Shown in pieces: positions 37,183 through 45,339 of a DNA stretch of 64,000 nucleotides. Under the pieces are notes generated by a model. That model worked only from the letters and a program-made list of their open reading frames with translations. It ran no database searches and was not told where the DNA came from. The DNA is taken from positions 107,153 to 171,152 of the forward strand of contig JAUXNJ010000001.1 of assembly GCA_030682795.1 (NCBI GenBank), in the 5' to 3' direction. The stretch is from Sphingobacteriaceae bacterium. Its GTDB lineage: Bacteria > Bacteroidota > Bacteroidia > UBA7662. A program made the position numbers and the translations under genes. Position 1 is the first letter of the stretch. Each line of letters opens with the position of its first letter.

Positions 37183-37794
37183 ATGAAAATCATTTGTGTG
37201 GGTCGCAATTACGCCGACCATGCCCGCGAGCTCAACAACGAAGTGCCCACCGAGCCGGTAATCTTCCTCAAACCCGATTCGGCCATCCTGAAAGATGGAA
37301 AAGCCTTTTACCTACCCGAACACCTCGGCGAAATACACCACGAGCTTGAAGTAGTATTGCGGGTTTGCAAAAATGGCAAGCACATCCACGAAAAATTTGC
37401 ATCGGCTTATTACGACCAAATTGGGTTAGGCATAGATTTTACGGCCCGTGATTTACAGAGCAAACTCAAAAGCAAAGGCTTGCCGTGGGAGCTGGCCAAA
37501 GGCTTCGATGGCTCAGCTGTATTAGGGAATTTTGTGGCGAAAGAAACGCTGGGGGAACTCCAAGAGCTGGAGCTACGCCTCGAAATCAACGGCAGCGAGC
37601 GGCAGCAGGGCAATACCCGCGATTTGCTTTTCTCCTTCGAAAAAATCATTGCCTTTGTATCGCAATACTTCACCTTGAGGCAGGGCGACCTCATTTTTAC
37701 CGGTACCCCAGCCGGAGTAAGCGCCGTAAAGCCCGGCGACCACTTGCAAGGCTATCTCAATGAGACTTGTTTGCTGGATTTTGAAGTGAAATAA
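37183..37794 (+). CDS. Fumarylacetoacetate hydrolase (FAH) family protein
   Basis: A 203-residue FAH-superfamily enzyme. Start MKIICVGRNYADHARELNNEVP matches the family's opening strand; HHELEVVLRV provides two of the metal-ligand acids (E/E pattern), GIDFTARDLQ the third, and LRQGDLIFTGTPAGV is the classic C-terminal signature. Members cleave or decarboxylate keto acids such as acylpyruvates. A TATTTTTG box ends just 4 bases before the ATG, which would give a nearly leaderless mRNA, but this may be chance. Confidence 0.9.
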   Translation: MKIICVGRNYADHARELNNEVPTEPVIFLKPDSAILKDGKAFYLPEHLGEIHHELEVVLRVCKNGKHIHEKFASAYYDQIGLGIDFTARDLQSKLKSKGLPWELAKGFDGSAVLGNFVAKETLGELQELELRLEINGSERQQGNTRDLLFSFEKIIAFVSQYFTLRQGDLIFTGTPAGVSAVKPGDHLQGYLNETCLLDFEVK

Positions 37795-37811
37795 GACGCA
37801 CAAACTGCGAC

Positions 37812-37875
37812 TAATGGCCAAAAGTCATAACCATTCGCCATTATAATAGCCAAAAGTTATAACCATCCGCCATTA
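37812..37875. repeat. Two-copy 32-bp tandem repeat
   Basis: Two adjacent 32-base units, 37812-37843 and 37844-37875, differ at three positions. Each starts TAATGGC or TAATAGC and ends GCCATTA, so the unit ends form an inverted repeat. It fills the gap between the convergent FAH and enoyl-CoA hydratase genes; no T-tract terminator accompanies it. Confidence 0.85.
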
Positions 37876-37902
37876 GGGCACCATCGAATATCCCTAAAAA
37901 GC

Positions 37903-38685
37903 TTATTGCCCCGTGAAATTCGGCTTGCGTTTTTCGTTGAAGGCAGTCACCCCTTCTTTGTAATCGGCACTGTCGCCGGCAATTTTTTGGCAGTAGGCTT
38001 CGTAGTCGAGCATGCTGTCTAAATCGCTGTTAAAGCTCTTATTCAGCATTTTTTTCATCATGGCGATGGCTTTGGTGGGTGCAGACTTGTAATAGTCGGT
38101 GTACACCGTCACGGCGGCATCTAACTCAGCATCAGGCGCCACTTTGTTTACCATGCCCCAGTCGTAGGCCTGTTGGGCACTTACCCGCGAGCCCATGGTG
38201 CTCATTTCGAAAGCACGAGCTGAGCCCACCAAACGCGGCAGGAAGTAGGAGGAACCTGAATCTAACACCAAGCCTACATTCACAAACACTTCAATAAACT
38301 TGGCGCTTTCGGCGGCTACCACCAGGTCACAGGCCAGGGCCAGGGAACAGCCGGCACCAGCCGCTACGCCATTTACTCGGGCAATCAAAGGCTTGGGCAA
38401 GGCACGCATGGCCCGGATAATGGGATTGTAGCGCTTGTGCAACGATTCCGACAAATCACGCTTGCCCGTGCTATCGGCAATGGCTTTGAGGTCTTGACCA
38501 GAACAAAAGGCCTTTCCTGCACCTGTGAGCACTACTACCCGAACCGCTGCATCGCGCGCCACTTGCTTGAGGGCGTCTTGGAGCTCATAGCTTTGCTCGT
38601 CGTTAAAGGCGTTGAACACATCTGGACGGTTGAGGGTGATGGTAGCGATACCCTCTTGCACTTGGTAAAGGAGACTGTTGTACAT
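37903..38685 (-). CDS. Enoyl-CoA hydratase/isomerase family protein (PaaG-like)
   Basis: A 260-residue crotonase-fold enzyme. The oxyanion-hole segments are FCSGQDLKAI and VNGVAAGAGCSLALACD; FIEVFVNVGLVLDSGSSYFLPRLVG carries the acidic position typical of PaaG (epoxyphenylacetyl-CoA isomerase)-type members. No other phenylacetate genes are in the window, so the specific substrate is open. It lies 2 bases from the PAP2-like gene and may be co-transcribed with rpoN. Confidence 0.87.
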   Translation of the reverse strand: MYNSLLYQVQEGIATITLNRPDVFNAFNDEQSYELQDALKQVARDAAVRVVVLTGAGKAFCSGQDLKAIADSTGKRDLSESLHKRYNPIIRAMRALPKPLIARVNGVAAGAGCSLALACDLVVAAESAKFIEVFVNVGLVLDSGSSYFLPRLVGSARAFEMSTMGSRVSAQQAYDWGMVNKVAPDAELDAAVTVYTDYYKSAPTKAIAMMKKMLNKSFNSDLDSMLDYEAYCQKIAGDSADYKEGVTAFNEKRKPNFTGQ

Positions 38686-38687
38686 GG

Positions 38688-39308
38688 TTAAATTTTAAGC
38701 CAATAAGGAAGCATGGCGAGCAGCATGCAGCTGATTCCGAGGAAATAGCCCGCGTAAATTTGTTTGGGACTGTGCGCCTGCAGCTGCAAACGTGCACTGC
38801 CTACAATTCCAGCAAAGATAATCGCAAAAAGTAAAGGCAAAAACACGGGCTGATGCGCACTTTGGTTGAGCGTAAAGATGAAAGCCACCATGCCCCCCAT
38901 GCCAATGGCATGCGCGCTGATTTTCCAGCGGCGGTTGATGTACCAGGCGACCAGAACAGCTAGCATGGCTCCCACCACGCTCATCACCAACACATTGGCT
39001 ACGCCCATGCGGCGAAATACAAACACCAAACTCGCCAAACAAAGGGCTTGAATGAGGTACGGCAAACTGCGTTCGCTGCGATTTTCGACCATCACCGAAC
39101 TCACCCGATTGAGGCGCATGAGCAGCAGCACCGCTCCCATGGGCAGGGCCGTGGCCATCACAAAAACCTGCAACAAAATCATCATTTGCAGCTGTGGCGG
39201 ATAATAAAGTAATTCAAAGGGCTGCAGCCAAAAAGCCAGCAAAGCCACAAAAGTGGGCAGGAAAATAGGATGGAAAAAGCCCGACCAAAACAACGACCAA
39301 CCGCGCAT
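38688..39308 (-). CDS. PAP2-like membrane protein
   Basis: A 206-residue protein with about six membrane segments. Remnants of the PAP2 phosphatase motifs are visible: SAHAIGMGG at the PSGH position, and ARLQLQAHSPKQ at the SR-x5-H-x3-D position with the final Asp replaced by Gln. The catalytic set is therefore incomplete, and phosphatase activity is doubtful. The ATG at 39308 overlaps the rpoN stop by one base (TGATG). It lies between rpoN and the enoyl-CoA hydratase on the same strand. Confidence 0.68.
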   Translation of the reverse strand: MRGWSLFWSGFFHPIFLPTFVALLAFWLQPFELLYYPPQLQMMILLQVFVMATALPMGAVLLLMRLNRVSSVMVENRSERSLPYLIQALCLASLVFVFRRMGVANVLVMSVVGAMLAVLVAWYINRRWKISAHAIGMGGMVAFIFTLNQSAHQPVFLPLLFAIIFAGIVGSARLQLQAHSPKQIYAGYFLGISCMLLAMLPYWLKI

Positions 39309-40780
39309 CACAACTCTTTGCGTAAGCGCGCCACGGGAATGCCAATTTGCTCGCGGTACTTGGCCACGGTGCGGCGAGCGATGTTGTAGCCTTTTTCGTT
39401 GAGCAATTCAGCCAATTTATCGTCGCTCAGCGGTTTGCGTTTTTGCTCTGCACCAATCAAATCGGTCAAAATCTGCTTCACCTCCTTGCTCGACGCCTCC
39501 TCTCCGCTGTCGGTCATGATGCCTTCGCTGAAAAACGACTTGAGTAAAAAAGTACCGAACTCGGTTTGCACGTATTTGCTGTTGGCTACCCGCGAGATGG
39601 TCGAAATGTCGAGGTTTACCTTGTCGGCAATGTCTTTTAAGATCATGGGCTTGAGCTTCACCTGGTCGCCGGTGAGGAAAAACTCGTATTGGTGGTCCAT
39701 GATGGCGTCCATAGTGCTCAGCAGCGTATGTTGCCTTTGACGGATGGCGTCGATGAACCACTTGGCAGAATCGAGTTTTTGCTTCACAAAAGTGACCGCC
39801 TCTTTCATCTTTTTATCGCCTTTTTCGGCCTTTTCGTAGTGCCGGAACATGTCTTTATAGGTGTCGCTGATGCGTAAATCAGGCGCGTTGCGCGCGTTCA
39901 AACGCAGTTGCAGCTCCCCATCCTCGTTGTGGATCACAAAATCGGGAATCACCTGTAACACCTTGCTATTGTCTTGCTGGGTGTTACCCGGCCGCGGATT
40001 GAGGCGAATAATTTCGTGGTGTGCTGCGCGCATGGCCTCCTCGCTGAGGTTCAAGCTGCGGGCAATTTTATCGAAGTGCTTCTTGGTGTATTCGTCGAAA
40101 AAACGGTTGAGAATGCGGATGGCATCATGGGCGGCGGGCTGATCGGCACGGCGCTCAAGCTGCAGCAGCAGGCACTCTTGCAAATCGCGCGCACCCACAC
40201 CAGCTGGATCAAATTTTTGCACCACCCGCAACATGCGCTCTACCACTTCTTGCTCCACCATGATGTTTTGGGTAAAGGCAAGGTCATCGACCAAAGACTC
40301 CAAAGGCCTGCGCAAATAGCCATCCTCATCAATGCTACCCACCAACTGCTGTCCTACCAAATAATCTTCATCGCTCAAAGCCAGCAAATGCAATTGGTCC
40401 ATAAGCTGCTCGTGAAAGCTATTCACCACGCTGATAGCCGGATGGTAGTCCTTCTCATCCTCGTCGCTTCGGTAATTATTGTCATCGAGTTTGTACTCCG
40501 GGGTATCGTCCCCATCCAGGTACTCGCTCACATCCACATCGGCATTTGAGGTATCATCGTACTCATCAGTGCTGTCCGATACCCGTTCTTCGTCCAAATC
40601 GCTGTACTCATCCACCACTGGTTGGTCTTCCCAACCCTCCTCCAAGGCAGGATTCTCTTCCAGCTCCTCTTTGATCCGCTGCTCCAGCATAGCCGTAGGT
40701 ACCTGCAACAGTTTGATGAACTGAATTTGTTGCGGGGAAAGCTTCTGAAGTAATTTTTGCTGTAGCGTTTGCTTTAGCAT
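39308..40780 (-). CDS. rpoN: RNA polymerase sigma-54 factor
   Basis: A 490-residue sigma-54. The N-terminal activator-interacting region (LKQTLQQKLLQKLSPQQIQF, Gln-rich), an acidic region II (~60-130), the core-binding domain, the helix-turn-helix (DISTISRVANSKYVQTEFG), and the RpoN box ARRTVAKYREQIG near the C-terminus are all present. The ATG at 40780 starts the canonical region I; the ORF extension to 40825 is not needed. Sigma-54 needs an AAA+ activator to open promoters, and none is in this window. It is divergent from asnS. Confidence 0.96.
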   Translation of the reverse strand: MLKQTLQQKLLQKLSPQQIQFIKLLQVPTAMLEQRIKEELEENPALEEGWEDQPVVDEYSDLDEERVSDSTDEYDDTSNADVDVSEYLDGDDTPEYKLDDNNYRSDEDEKDYHPAISVVNSFHEQLMDQLHLLALSDEDYLVGQQLVGSIDEDGYLRRPLESLVDDLAFTQNIMVEQEVVERMLRVVQKFDPAGVGARDLQECLLLQLERRADQPAAHDAIRILNRFFDEYTKKHFDKIARSLNLSEEAMRAAHHEIIRLNPRPGNTQQDNSKVLQVIPDFVIHNEDGELQLRLNARNAPDLRISDTYKDMFRHYEKAEKGDKKMKEAVTFVKQKLDSAKWFIDAIRQRQHTLLSTMDAIMDHQYEFFLTGDQVKLKPMILKDIADKVNLDISTISRVANSKYVQTEFGTFLLKSFFSEGIMTDSGEEASSKEVKQILTDLIGAEQKRKPLSDDKLAELLNEKGYNIARRTVAKYREQIGIPVARLRKEL

Positions 40781-40818
40781 AATTTTTGCGGCGAATTTTT
40801 GGTCGCATAAAAATACAA

Positions 40819-40846
40819 TTGTCATTGTATTAAATCGCTATTTTTG
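40819..40846 (+). promoter_or_regulatory. Predicted asnS promoter
   Basis: TTG (40819-40821), 17 bases, TATTTTTG (40839-40846): an exact -7 box with a suitable -33. It is centred 15-25 bases before the two candidate asnS start codons, so the leader is very short. An 8-bp inverted repeat overlaps the -7 box. Confidence 0.6.
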
Positions 40847-40854
40847 AGCGATTT
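40832..40854. promoter_or_regulatory. Inverted repeat over the asnS -7 box
   Basis: AAATCGCT (40832-40839) and AGCGATTT (40847-40854) flank a 7-base centre that contains most of the -7 element. A second dyad ATACAAT-N4-ATTGTAT (40812-40829) lies just upstream. Both could be operators in this rpoN/asnS divergent region; the first is also followed by a T run. Confidence 0.4.
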
Positions 40855-40861
40855 TTAATGA

Positions 40862-42385
40862 ATGTTGGATATGACCATCGAGCGACTGAGTGCAGCGGTT
40901 GGAGAAAAAGTTACCCTACAAGGTTGGGTAATGGGCAAACGCACAGGTAAAGGACTTGTTTTTCTGATAGTTAGAGATGGCTCTGGCCTCTGCCAGTGCA
41001 TTGTTGACGAGAGCAAGGTAGATAACGCGATTTTTGAAGATGCCAAGCGCATCAGCCAGGAGAGTTCCTTGCGGATTACCGGCCAGGTAGTGGCCGACGA
41101 GCGCCAGGTAGGCGGCTACGAACTGCATGTGAGCGGCTTGGAAATTGTAAGTTTGAGTCAAGATTTCCCCATCACGCCCAAGGAACATGGGGTTGATTTT
41201 TTAATGGACCACCGCCATTTGTGGTTAAGGTCGAAGCGGCAGTGGGCCATTATGCGCATCCGCAATACCATCATCATGGCCATCCATGAGTTTTTTCAAG
41301 GCGAAGGTTTCATTCAAACCGATGCGCCCATTTTTACAGGCAATGCGGTGGAAGGTACTTCCACTTTATTTGAAACCGATTTTTACGGTGAGCCAGCTTA
41401 TTTGAGTCAGAGCGGACAGCTCTACGGCGAGGCCATGGCCATGGCTTTTGGCAAAATTTACACTTTCGGTCCTACCTTCCGGGCCGAAAAATCAAAAACC
41501 CGCCGCCACCTCAGCGAATTTTGGATGATTGAGCCAGAGATGGCTTTCCACAACCTCGATATGAACATGGACACCATTGAGCGCTTCTTGCGATTTGTGG
41601 TGTTAAAAGTTTTAGATAAAAACACCTTGGAGCTCGACATGATTGGGCGCGATACCACCGTACTTAAGCAAATCACCGAGCCTTTCCCGCGCATTACATA
41701 CGAAGATGCCGTAAAAATCCTGAAAGGCGAGCTCGAAGTTGATGGCAAAAATGCAATCAAAACCTTAGAAGCCGATTTGGTAGAGGTGCAAGCCCGCATC
41801 GCTGCCATTCAAGCGGAGATTGCCGAACGCGAAGCCAAGATTGCCGTGCCTGGCATGAAAAAAGGAGAAATTGGTTTCCATCAATCCAAAATCCAGCAGC
41901 TCAAAGAAGAGCTCAGCGAGCAAGAAGAGGCAGGTCGTAACATCCCGATGTGGCTGAAGAGCGCCCGCGACTTCCGCATGGGCAACGACTTTGGTGGCTC
42001 CGACGAAACCGTTCTCACCCGTTTGTTCAACACCCCTATCATGGTGTACAACTGGCCGCATGAGGTAAAAGCCTTTTACATGAAGCGCGACGAGCAGGAT
42101 GCCCGTTGGGCCAAAGGCGTGGACGTATTGGCCCCAGAAGGTTATGGCGAGATTGTAGGCGGTGGCGAGCGCGAAACGCAGCTCGACCTGCTCATCGAAA
42201 AAATTCACGAGCACGAACTACCCATGGAAGCCTTTGAATGGTACCTCGACTTGCGCAGGTTTGGTTCGGTGCCGCATGCCGGCTTTGGCTTGGGCTTGGA
42301 GCGCCTCATTGCATGGACTTGCAAATTACCACACGTGCGTGAAACCATTCCTTTCCCACGCATGTACGGCCGCATTGCACCATAA
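40862..42385 (+). CDS. asnS: Asparaginyl-tRNA synthetase
   Basis: A 507-residue class IIb synthetase. The N-terminal OB-fold anticodon domain (VTLQGWVMGKRTGKGLVF) is followed by the catalytic domain with motif 2 (FRAEKSKTRRHLSEFWMIEPE) split by normal spacing and motif 3 (GFGLGLERLIAW). The IQTDAPIFTGNAVEG segment marks AsnRS rather than AspRS. A charged coiled-coil insertion of about 60-80 residues lies at ~298-365 before NIPMWLKSARDFR. The ATG at 40862 is used; a second ATG at 40871 is equally plausible given the promoter position. Confidence 0.95.
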   Translation: MLDMTIERLSAAVGEKVTLQGWVMGKRTGKGLVFLIVRDGSGLCQCIVDESKVDNAIFEDAKRISQESSLRITGQVVADERQVGGYELHVSGLEIVSLSQDFPITPKEHGVDFLMDHRHLWLRSKRQWAIMRIRNTIIMAIHEFFQGEGFIQTDAPIFTGNAVEGTSTLFETDFYGEPAYLSQSGQLYGEAMAMAFGKIYTFGPTFRAEKSKTRRHLSEFWMIEPEMAFHNLDMNMDTIERFLRFVVLKVLDKNTLELDMIGRDTTVLKQITEPFPRITYEDAVKILKGELEVDGKNAIKTLEADLVEVQARIAAIQAEIAEREAKIAVPGMKKGEIGFHQSKIQQLKEELSEQEEAGRNIPMWLKSARDFRMGNDFGGSDETVLTRLFNTPIMVYNWPHEVKAFYMKRDEQDARWAKGVDVLAPEGYGEIVGGGERETQLDLLIEKIHEHELPMEAFEWYLDLRRFGSVPHAGFGLGLERLIAWTCKLPHVRETIPFPRMYGRIAP

Positions 42386-42401
42386 CTGCTAAGTATCCCA
42401 T

Positions 42402-42438
42402 AAAAAAACCCGCACCGAATGAACGGTGCGGGTTTTTT
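42402..42438. terminator. Bidirectional terminator between asnS and the rhodopsin gene
   Basis: A 15-bp perfect stem (42403-42417 with 42424-42438), loop AATGAA, A run on one side and T run on the other. It can end both convergent transcripts. Confidence 0.92.
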
Positions 42439-42454
42439 ATTGGTGCCTAATGAA

Positions 42455-43225
42455 TTAAGCAGTGGCCTTCTTAGCTGAAGAAGATACAGCCATTTGGTAA
42501 ACTACCAAACCGAAACCGATCTTGTTCACAGCATCACCAAGGTTGTACAACAAATCAATGTTGAGTGTACCTGCGAAGCCAGCCATCAAGTTACCTGGCA
42601 TCAGCATGTAGCCGATAGGGTAAATTGCCCAACCTACCAATACGAAGTTGCGGAGCAAACGGATAGCCTTCTGCAAATTGGCATCGCCAGAAGCTTGTGC
42701 CATTTTAGCTACGCTACCTGCAGTTGCTTCGTACACGATACCTGCCCAACCTACAGTAGAGATGATACCCCAAAGGATAGTCTGCTCAGGCTGGATGGCT
42801 TCGCCGATGTAACCAGCTACGAGCATCAATACGCTGTAACCGATCATCTTCCAAAGCAACGACTGCTTCGCACCGTATGGACGGAGCAACAAGAAAAACT
42901 CCACACACATCAAAGGCACAGTAAGTGTCCAGTCGATGTAGCGGAACTGTGTTGGCGAAGGATTGATGTAAGTCGCACCTTCAACAAGATTGTTGGCAAC
43001 GGCTGCCAGATAGAAATCGCGCATGTAATAATAGTGCGCGGCGGCTATCATGGTAATCAAACCACTAACCAACAATGAAGTCTTCCACTTGCCGTCAACA
43101 TTGCTTCTTTCAAAGAAAAAGAAAACTGATGCGGCAAACATGGCCATCAGACCCACGAAAAATGTGAATCCGGTTACATCACCCGGTTGTAGGGTAGATG
43201 AGAGAAAAAGATAAGCTGTTTTCAT
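42455..43225 (-). CDS. Proteorhodopsin-type light-driven proton pump
   Basis: A 256-residue seven-helix microbial rhodopsin. Helix C carries RYIDWTLTVPL with D98 (proton acceptor), T102 and E109 (proton donor), the DTE motif of outward proton pumps; M106 sits at the spectral-tuning position (PR 105), pointing to green absorption. H64 pairs with D98 as in proteorhodopsin. Helix G has DAVNK with Schiff-base Lys235 and D231. The ATG at 43225 is chosen; the ORF extension begins at a TTG. Retinal genes (blh, crt) are not in the window. It is convergent with asnS and downstream of the EamA gene. Confidence 0.95.
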   Translation of the reverse strand: MKTAYLFLSSTLQPGDVTGFTFFVGLMAMFAASVFFFFERSNVDGKWKTSLLVSGLITMIAAAHYYYMRDFYLAAVANNLVEGATYINPSPTQFRYIDWTLTVPLMCVEFFLLLRPYGAKQSLLWKMIGYSVLMLVAGYIGEAIQPEQTILWGIISTVGWAGIVYEATAGSVAKMAQASGDANLQKAIRLLRNFVLVGWAIYPIGYMLMPGNLMAGFAGTLNIDLLYNLGDAVNKIGFGLVVYQMAVSSSAKKATA

Positions 43226-43365
43226 AAACAACAATTTTTTTAGGTTCTCTTCACAACCATTAACAAATGCAGAGGTTTTAAATTTGTATATATATTTATT
43301 TTGCTATATATTGAAAATCAGTATATTACAGTCATTTTTTTAGATATAGCGTCAATAGTTAAGCT

Positions 43366-43384
43366 TTTAGTGTCAAACACTAAA
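43366..43384. promoter_or_regulatory. 19-bp palindromic operator candidate upstream of the rhodopsin gene
   Basis: TTTAGTGT-CAA-ACACTAAA, a perfect 8-bp inverted repeat with 3-base centre, about 140 bases before the rhodopsin ATG in an AT-rich 234-base gap. A second partial copy of the half, AGCGTCAA (43350-43357), lies about 20 bases away. No exact -7 box was found in this gap; the nearest is TGCATTTG on the minus strand (43264-43271). Confidence 0.4.
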
Positions 43385-43459
43385 CAAAACGCATTAAAAA
43401 AAATTTACATAAATTAAGTCTCTTTTTTTCAGCCGCTTACACAAAGTAGGCATTTGAGC

Positions 43460-44341
43460 CTAGTTCCGCTTGCGATTCACCAGCCAAATGCCCATGAGAA
43501 TGGCCAGCATTCCCAAAACATGCGGCCAGCCCAGTAGCTCGCCATCTAAAAATCCCCAAAAAAGAGCCACAATCGGCATGAGATAAGTGGTGGTTGAGGC
43601 GAAAATAGGCCCACTCATCTGAATTAGCTTGTTAAAGGCTACCAAACTGGCGGCAGAGCCCACCAAGCCGAGTATACTCAGGTAGCCAACAGCTTCCCAA
43701 GCGCCGGGTAAAGTAAGGCGGTCGGTAAAATCGGTGCTAAATAATATAATGGTAGCGGGAATGCCGGCCAAGACCAAGGGCACTGCCGCTGTTACCACTG
43801 GTTTTACCTCGCGTAAAAAGCGACTAACGGTATTTACACTAGTACCATACATCAAGGTAGCCAACACTACCAGCAAGCCCCATGCCCAATTCGGGTCAAA
43901 CAACCCATTGCCCCTCAACAAAATGAGCACCATGGCGCCTAGCAGTCCAATGATAACCCCCCAAAGTTTGCTTCGGGTAAAAGGCATGTGAAACAACCAA
44001 ACGCCTAGCACTAAGGTAAACAAAGGCGTGAGTGCGTTTAAGGCCCCGGCAGTAGAACTGGTAATGCGGGTTTGGGCCGCTGCAAACAAAAAAGCTGGAA
44101 TGCCATTACCCACCAAACCCACCACCGCAAAGTAGCGCAACTTTTTACGGATGGCAGGGCCAAAATTGGCGATTACGACCGGACTTAGGGCCAAGGCAGC
44201 AATGGCCAAACGGAAGGCGCCAACCTGTACCGGACTGAAAACCGATAAGCCGCGCTTCATCAATATAAAGGAGCTTCCCCAGATGAGTGAAAGCACCAAC
44301 AATATGATCAAGGGCAAAAAACGGTGGGGCTGCTGGCTCAT
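43460..44341 (-). CDS. EamA/DMT family transporter
   Basis: A 293-residue integral membrane protein with ten hydrophobic helices in two EamA repeats (LSLIWGSSFILMKRGL near residue 17 opens repeat one; VLATLMYGTSVNTVSRFL opens repeat two). Drug/metabolite transporters of this kind export or import amino acids and other small molecules; the substrate is unknown. The ATG at 44341 removes a hydrophilic N-terminal tail that the longer reading would add. It ends 234 bases upstream of the rhodopsin start. Confidence 0.9.
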   Translation of the reverse strand: MSQQPHRFLPLIILLVLSLIWGSSFILMKRGLSVFSPVQVGAFRLAIAALALSPVVIANFGPAIRKKLRYFAVVGLVGNGIPAFLFAAAQTRITSSTAGALNALTPLFTLVLGVWLFHMPFTRSKLWGVIIGLLGAMVLILLRGNGLFDPNWAWGLLVVLATLMYGTSVNTVSRFLREVKPVVTAAVPLVLAGIPATIILFSTDFTDRLTLPGAWEAVGYLSILGLVGSAASLVAFNKLIQMSGPIFASTTTYLMPIVALFWGFLDGELLGWPHVLGMLAILMGIWLVNRKRN

Positions 44342-44419
44342 GTGGAATTTGACGCTGCAAAGATGCAAAAATCAAGCGCAGCAGTTCGAACAAATTCTAG
44401 CCAGCCCTGGCGAACCGTC

Positions 44420-45295
44420 CTAGTTATTTAAATGTGCCTTTTTGATGCGATGTGGAGGCTCGTAGATCAAACGCACAAAGCTGCTCAGTCCCTCCCTTGG
44501 ATTGTTAATGGCGATGCCCGACACAATCCCAACCAACAAGTTCTCATTGATGCTCAAACGCATCTGCGGGCGCAACCACAGTTGATTACCCGTTCCGGAA
44601 AAATAGGAATTCACCTCCAAGCCTACAAAATTACGGCTGTCGGGAATCATATAATGCAAATTGGCATGCAATTCGTAACGTCTATCCCAGCCACCATCTT
44701 TAAAATGATAGGTGTACTGTGGGCCTGTATAAACCAAACTGTGCCAATTGGTCCCTAGGCGTTTAGCCGCCACCAAAAAAGGATTAAACAGATTTCCTGT
44801 TACAAAGGCCTCGCGCCCCATCCTTTCAATATCCACAAATTCAAACTCATTGATGTAACCCAGTGCTAAGGTGGTTCGATACTTCTGCGAAACAAAAAAG
44901 CTCCATTGGGCGGCAAGCTTTAATCCTTCAATGCGATTGGAGGGCTTTATTGAATCCAAATTCTCTGGAACCCTCGCAAAAAAGGTCATGGGCACTTCTA
45001 CCTCCAAGCCGAGCCGGTCGATGGGCGCCCATTCATATTCTACTAAAGCCTCATATCGATCAAAGCGCAAACGATCTACATTGGCCGCACCTACGTTCCA
45101 TTCACGCTCCCCTTTGCGAGCTCCTAAGTCGCGAATGAGGTCAATGTATAAAGGCTCAGCATGGAGCACCTTGGGGCGTAATGACTTATCAGTAGAAAAA
45201 TGGAGCGAATCGTCAGCTTCGTAGTCTTGTGCAAAAAGCGGCTGTGTGCAGCAAAATACCACACCTAAAGCCACGAGCATTTTATAAATGTTCAT
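44420..45295 (-). CDS. Conserved exported protein, probable outer-membrane beta-barrel
   Basis: A 291-residue protein with a signal peptide ending QPLFAQ near residue 23. A conserved opening block (LHAEPLYIDLIRDLGARKGE) is followed by strands alternating aromatic and polar residues (RFDRYEALVEYEWAPIDRL, LWLRPQMRLSINENLLVGIV). This looks like a small outer-membrane barrel. I recall this HAEPLYIDL block in many Bacteroidota hypothetical proteins but know no function. It is preceded by a 120-residue small protein gene 44 bases upstream, probably its partner. Confidence 0.65.
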   Translation of the reverse strand: MNIYKMLVALGVVFCCTQPLFAQDYEADDSLHFSTDKSLRPKVLHAEPLYIDLIRDLGARKGEREWNVGAANVDRLRFDRYEALVEYEWAPIDRLGLEVEVPMTFFARVPENLDSIKPSNRIEGLKLAAQWSFFVSQKYRTTLALGYINEFEFVDIERMGREAFVTGNLFNPFLVAAKRLGTNWHSLVYTGPQYTYHFKDGGWDRRYELHANLHYMIPDSRNFVGLEVNSYFSGTGNQLWLRPQMRLSINENLLVGIVSGIAINNPREGLSSFVRLIYEPPHRIKKAHLNN

Positions 45296-45339
45296 GATTT
45301 TTTTAATTGATTGAAATTGAAATGCGCCGTGCGCTTGGT

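Noticed and set aside
39974..40549. 191-residue plus-strand reading over rpoN
   Set aside because: Antisense to sigma-54; composition reflects the opposite frame.
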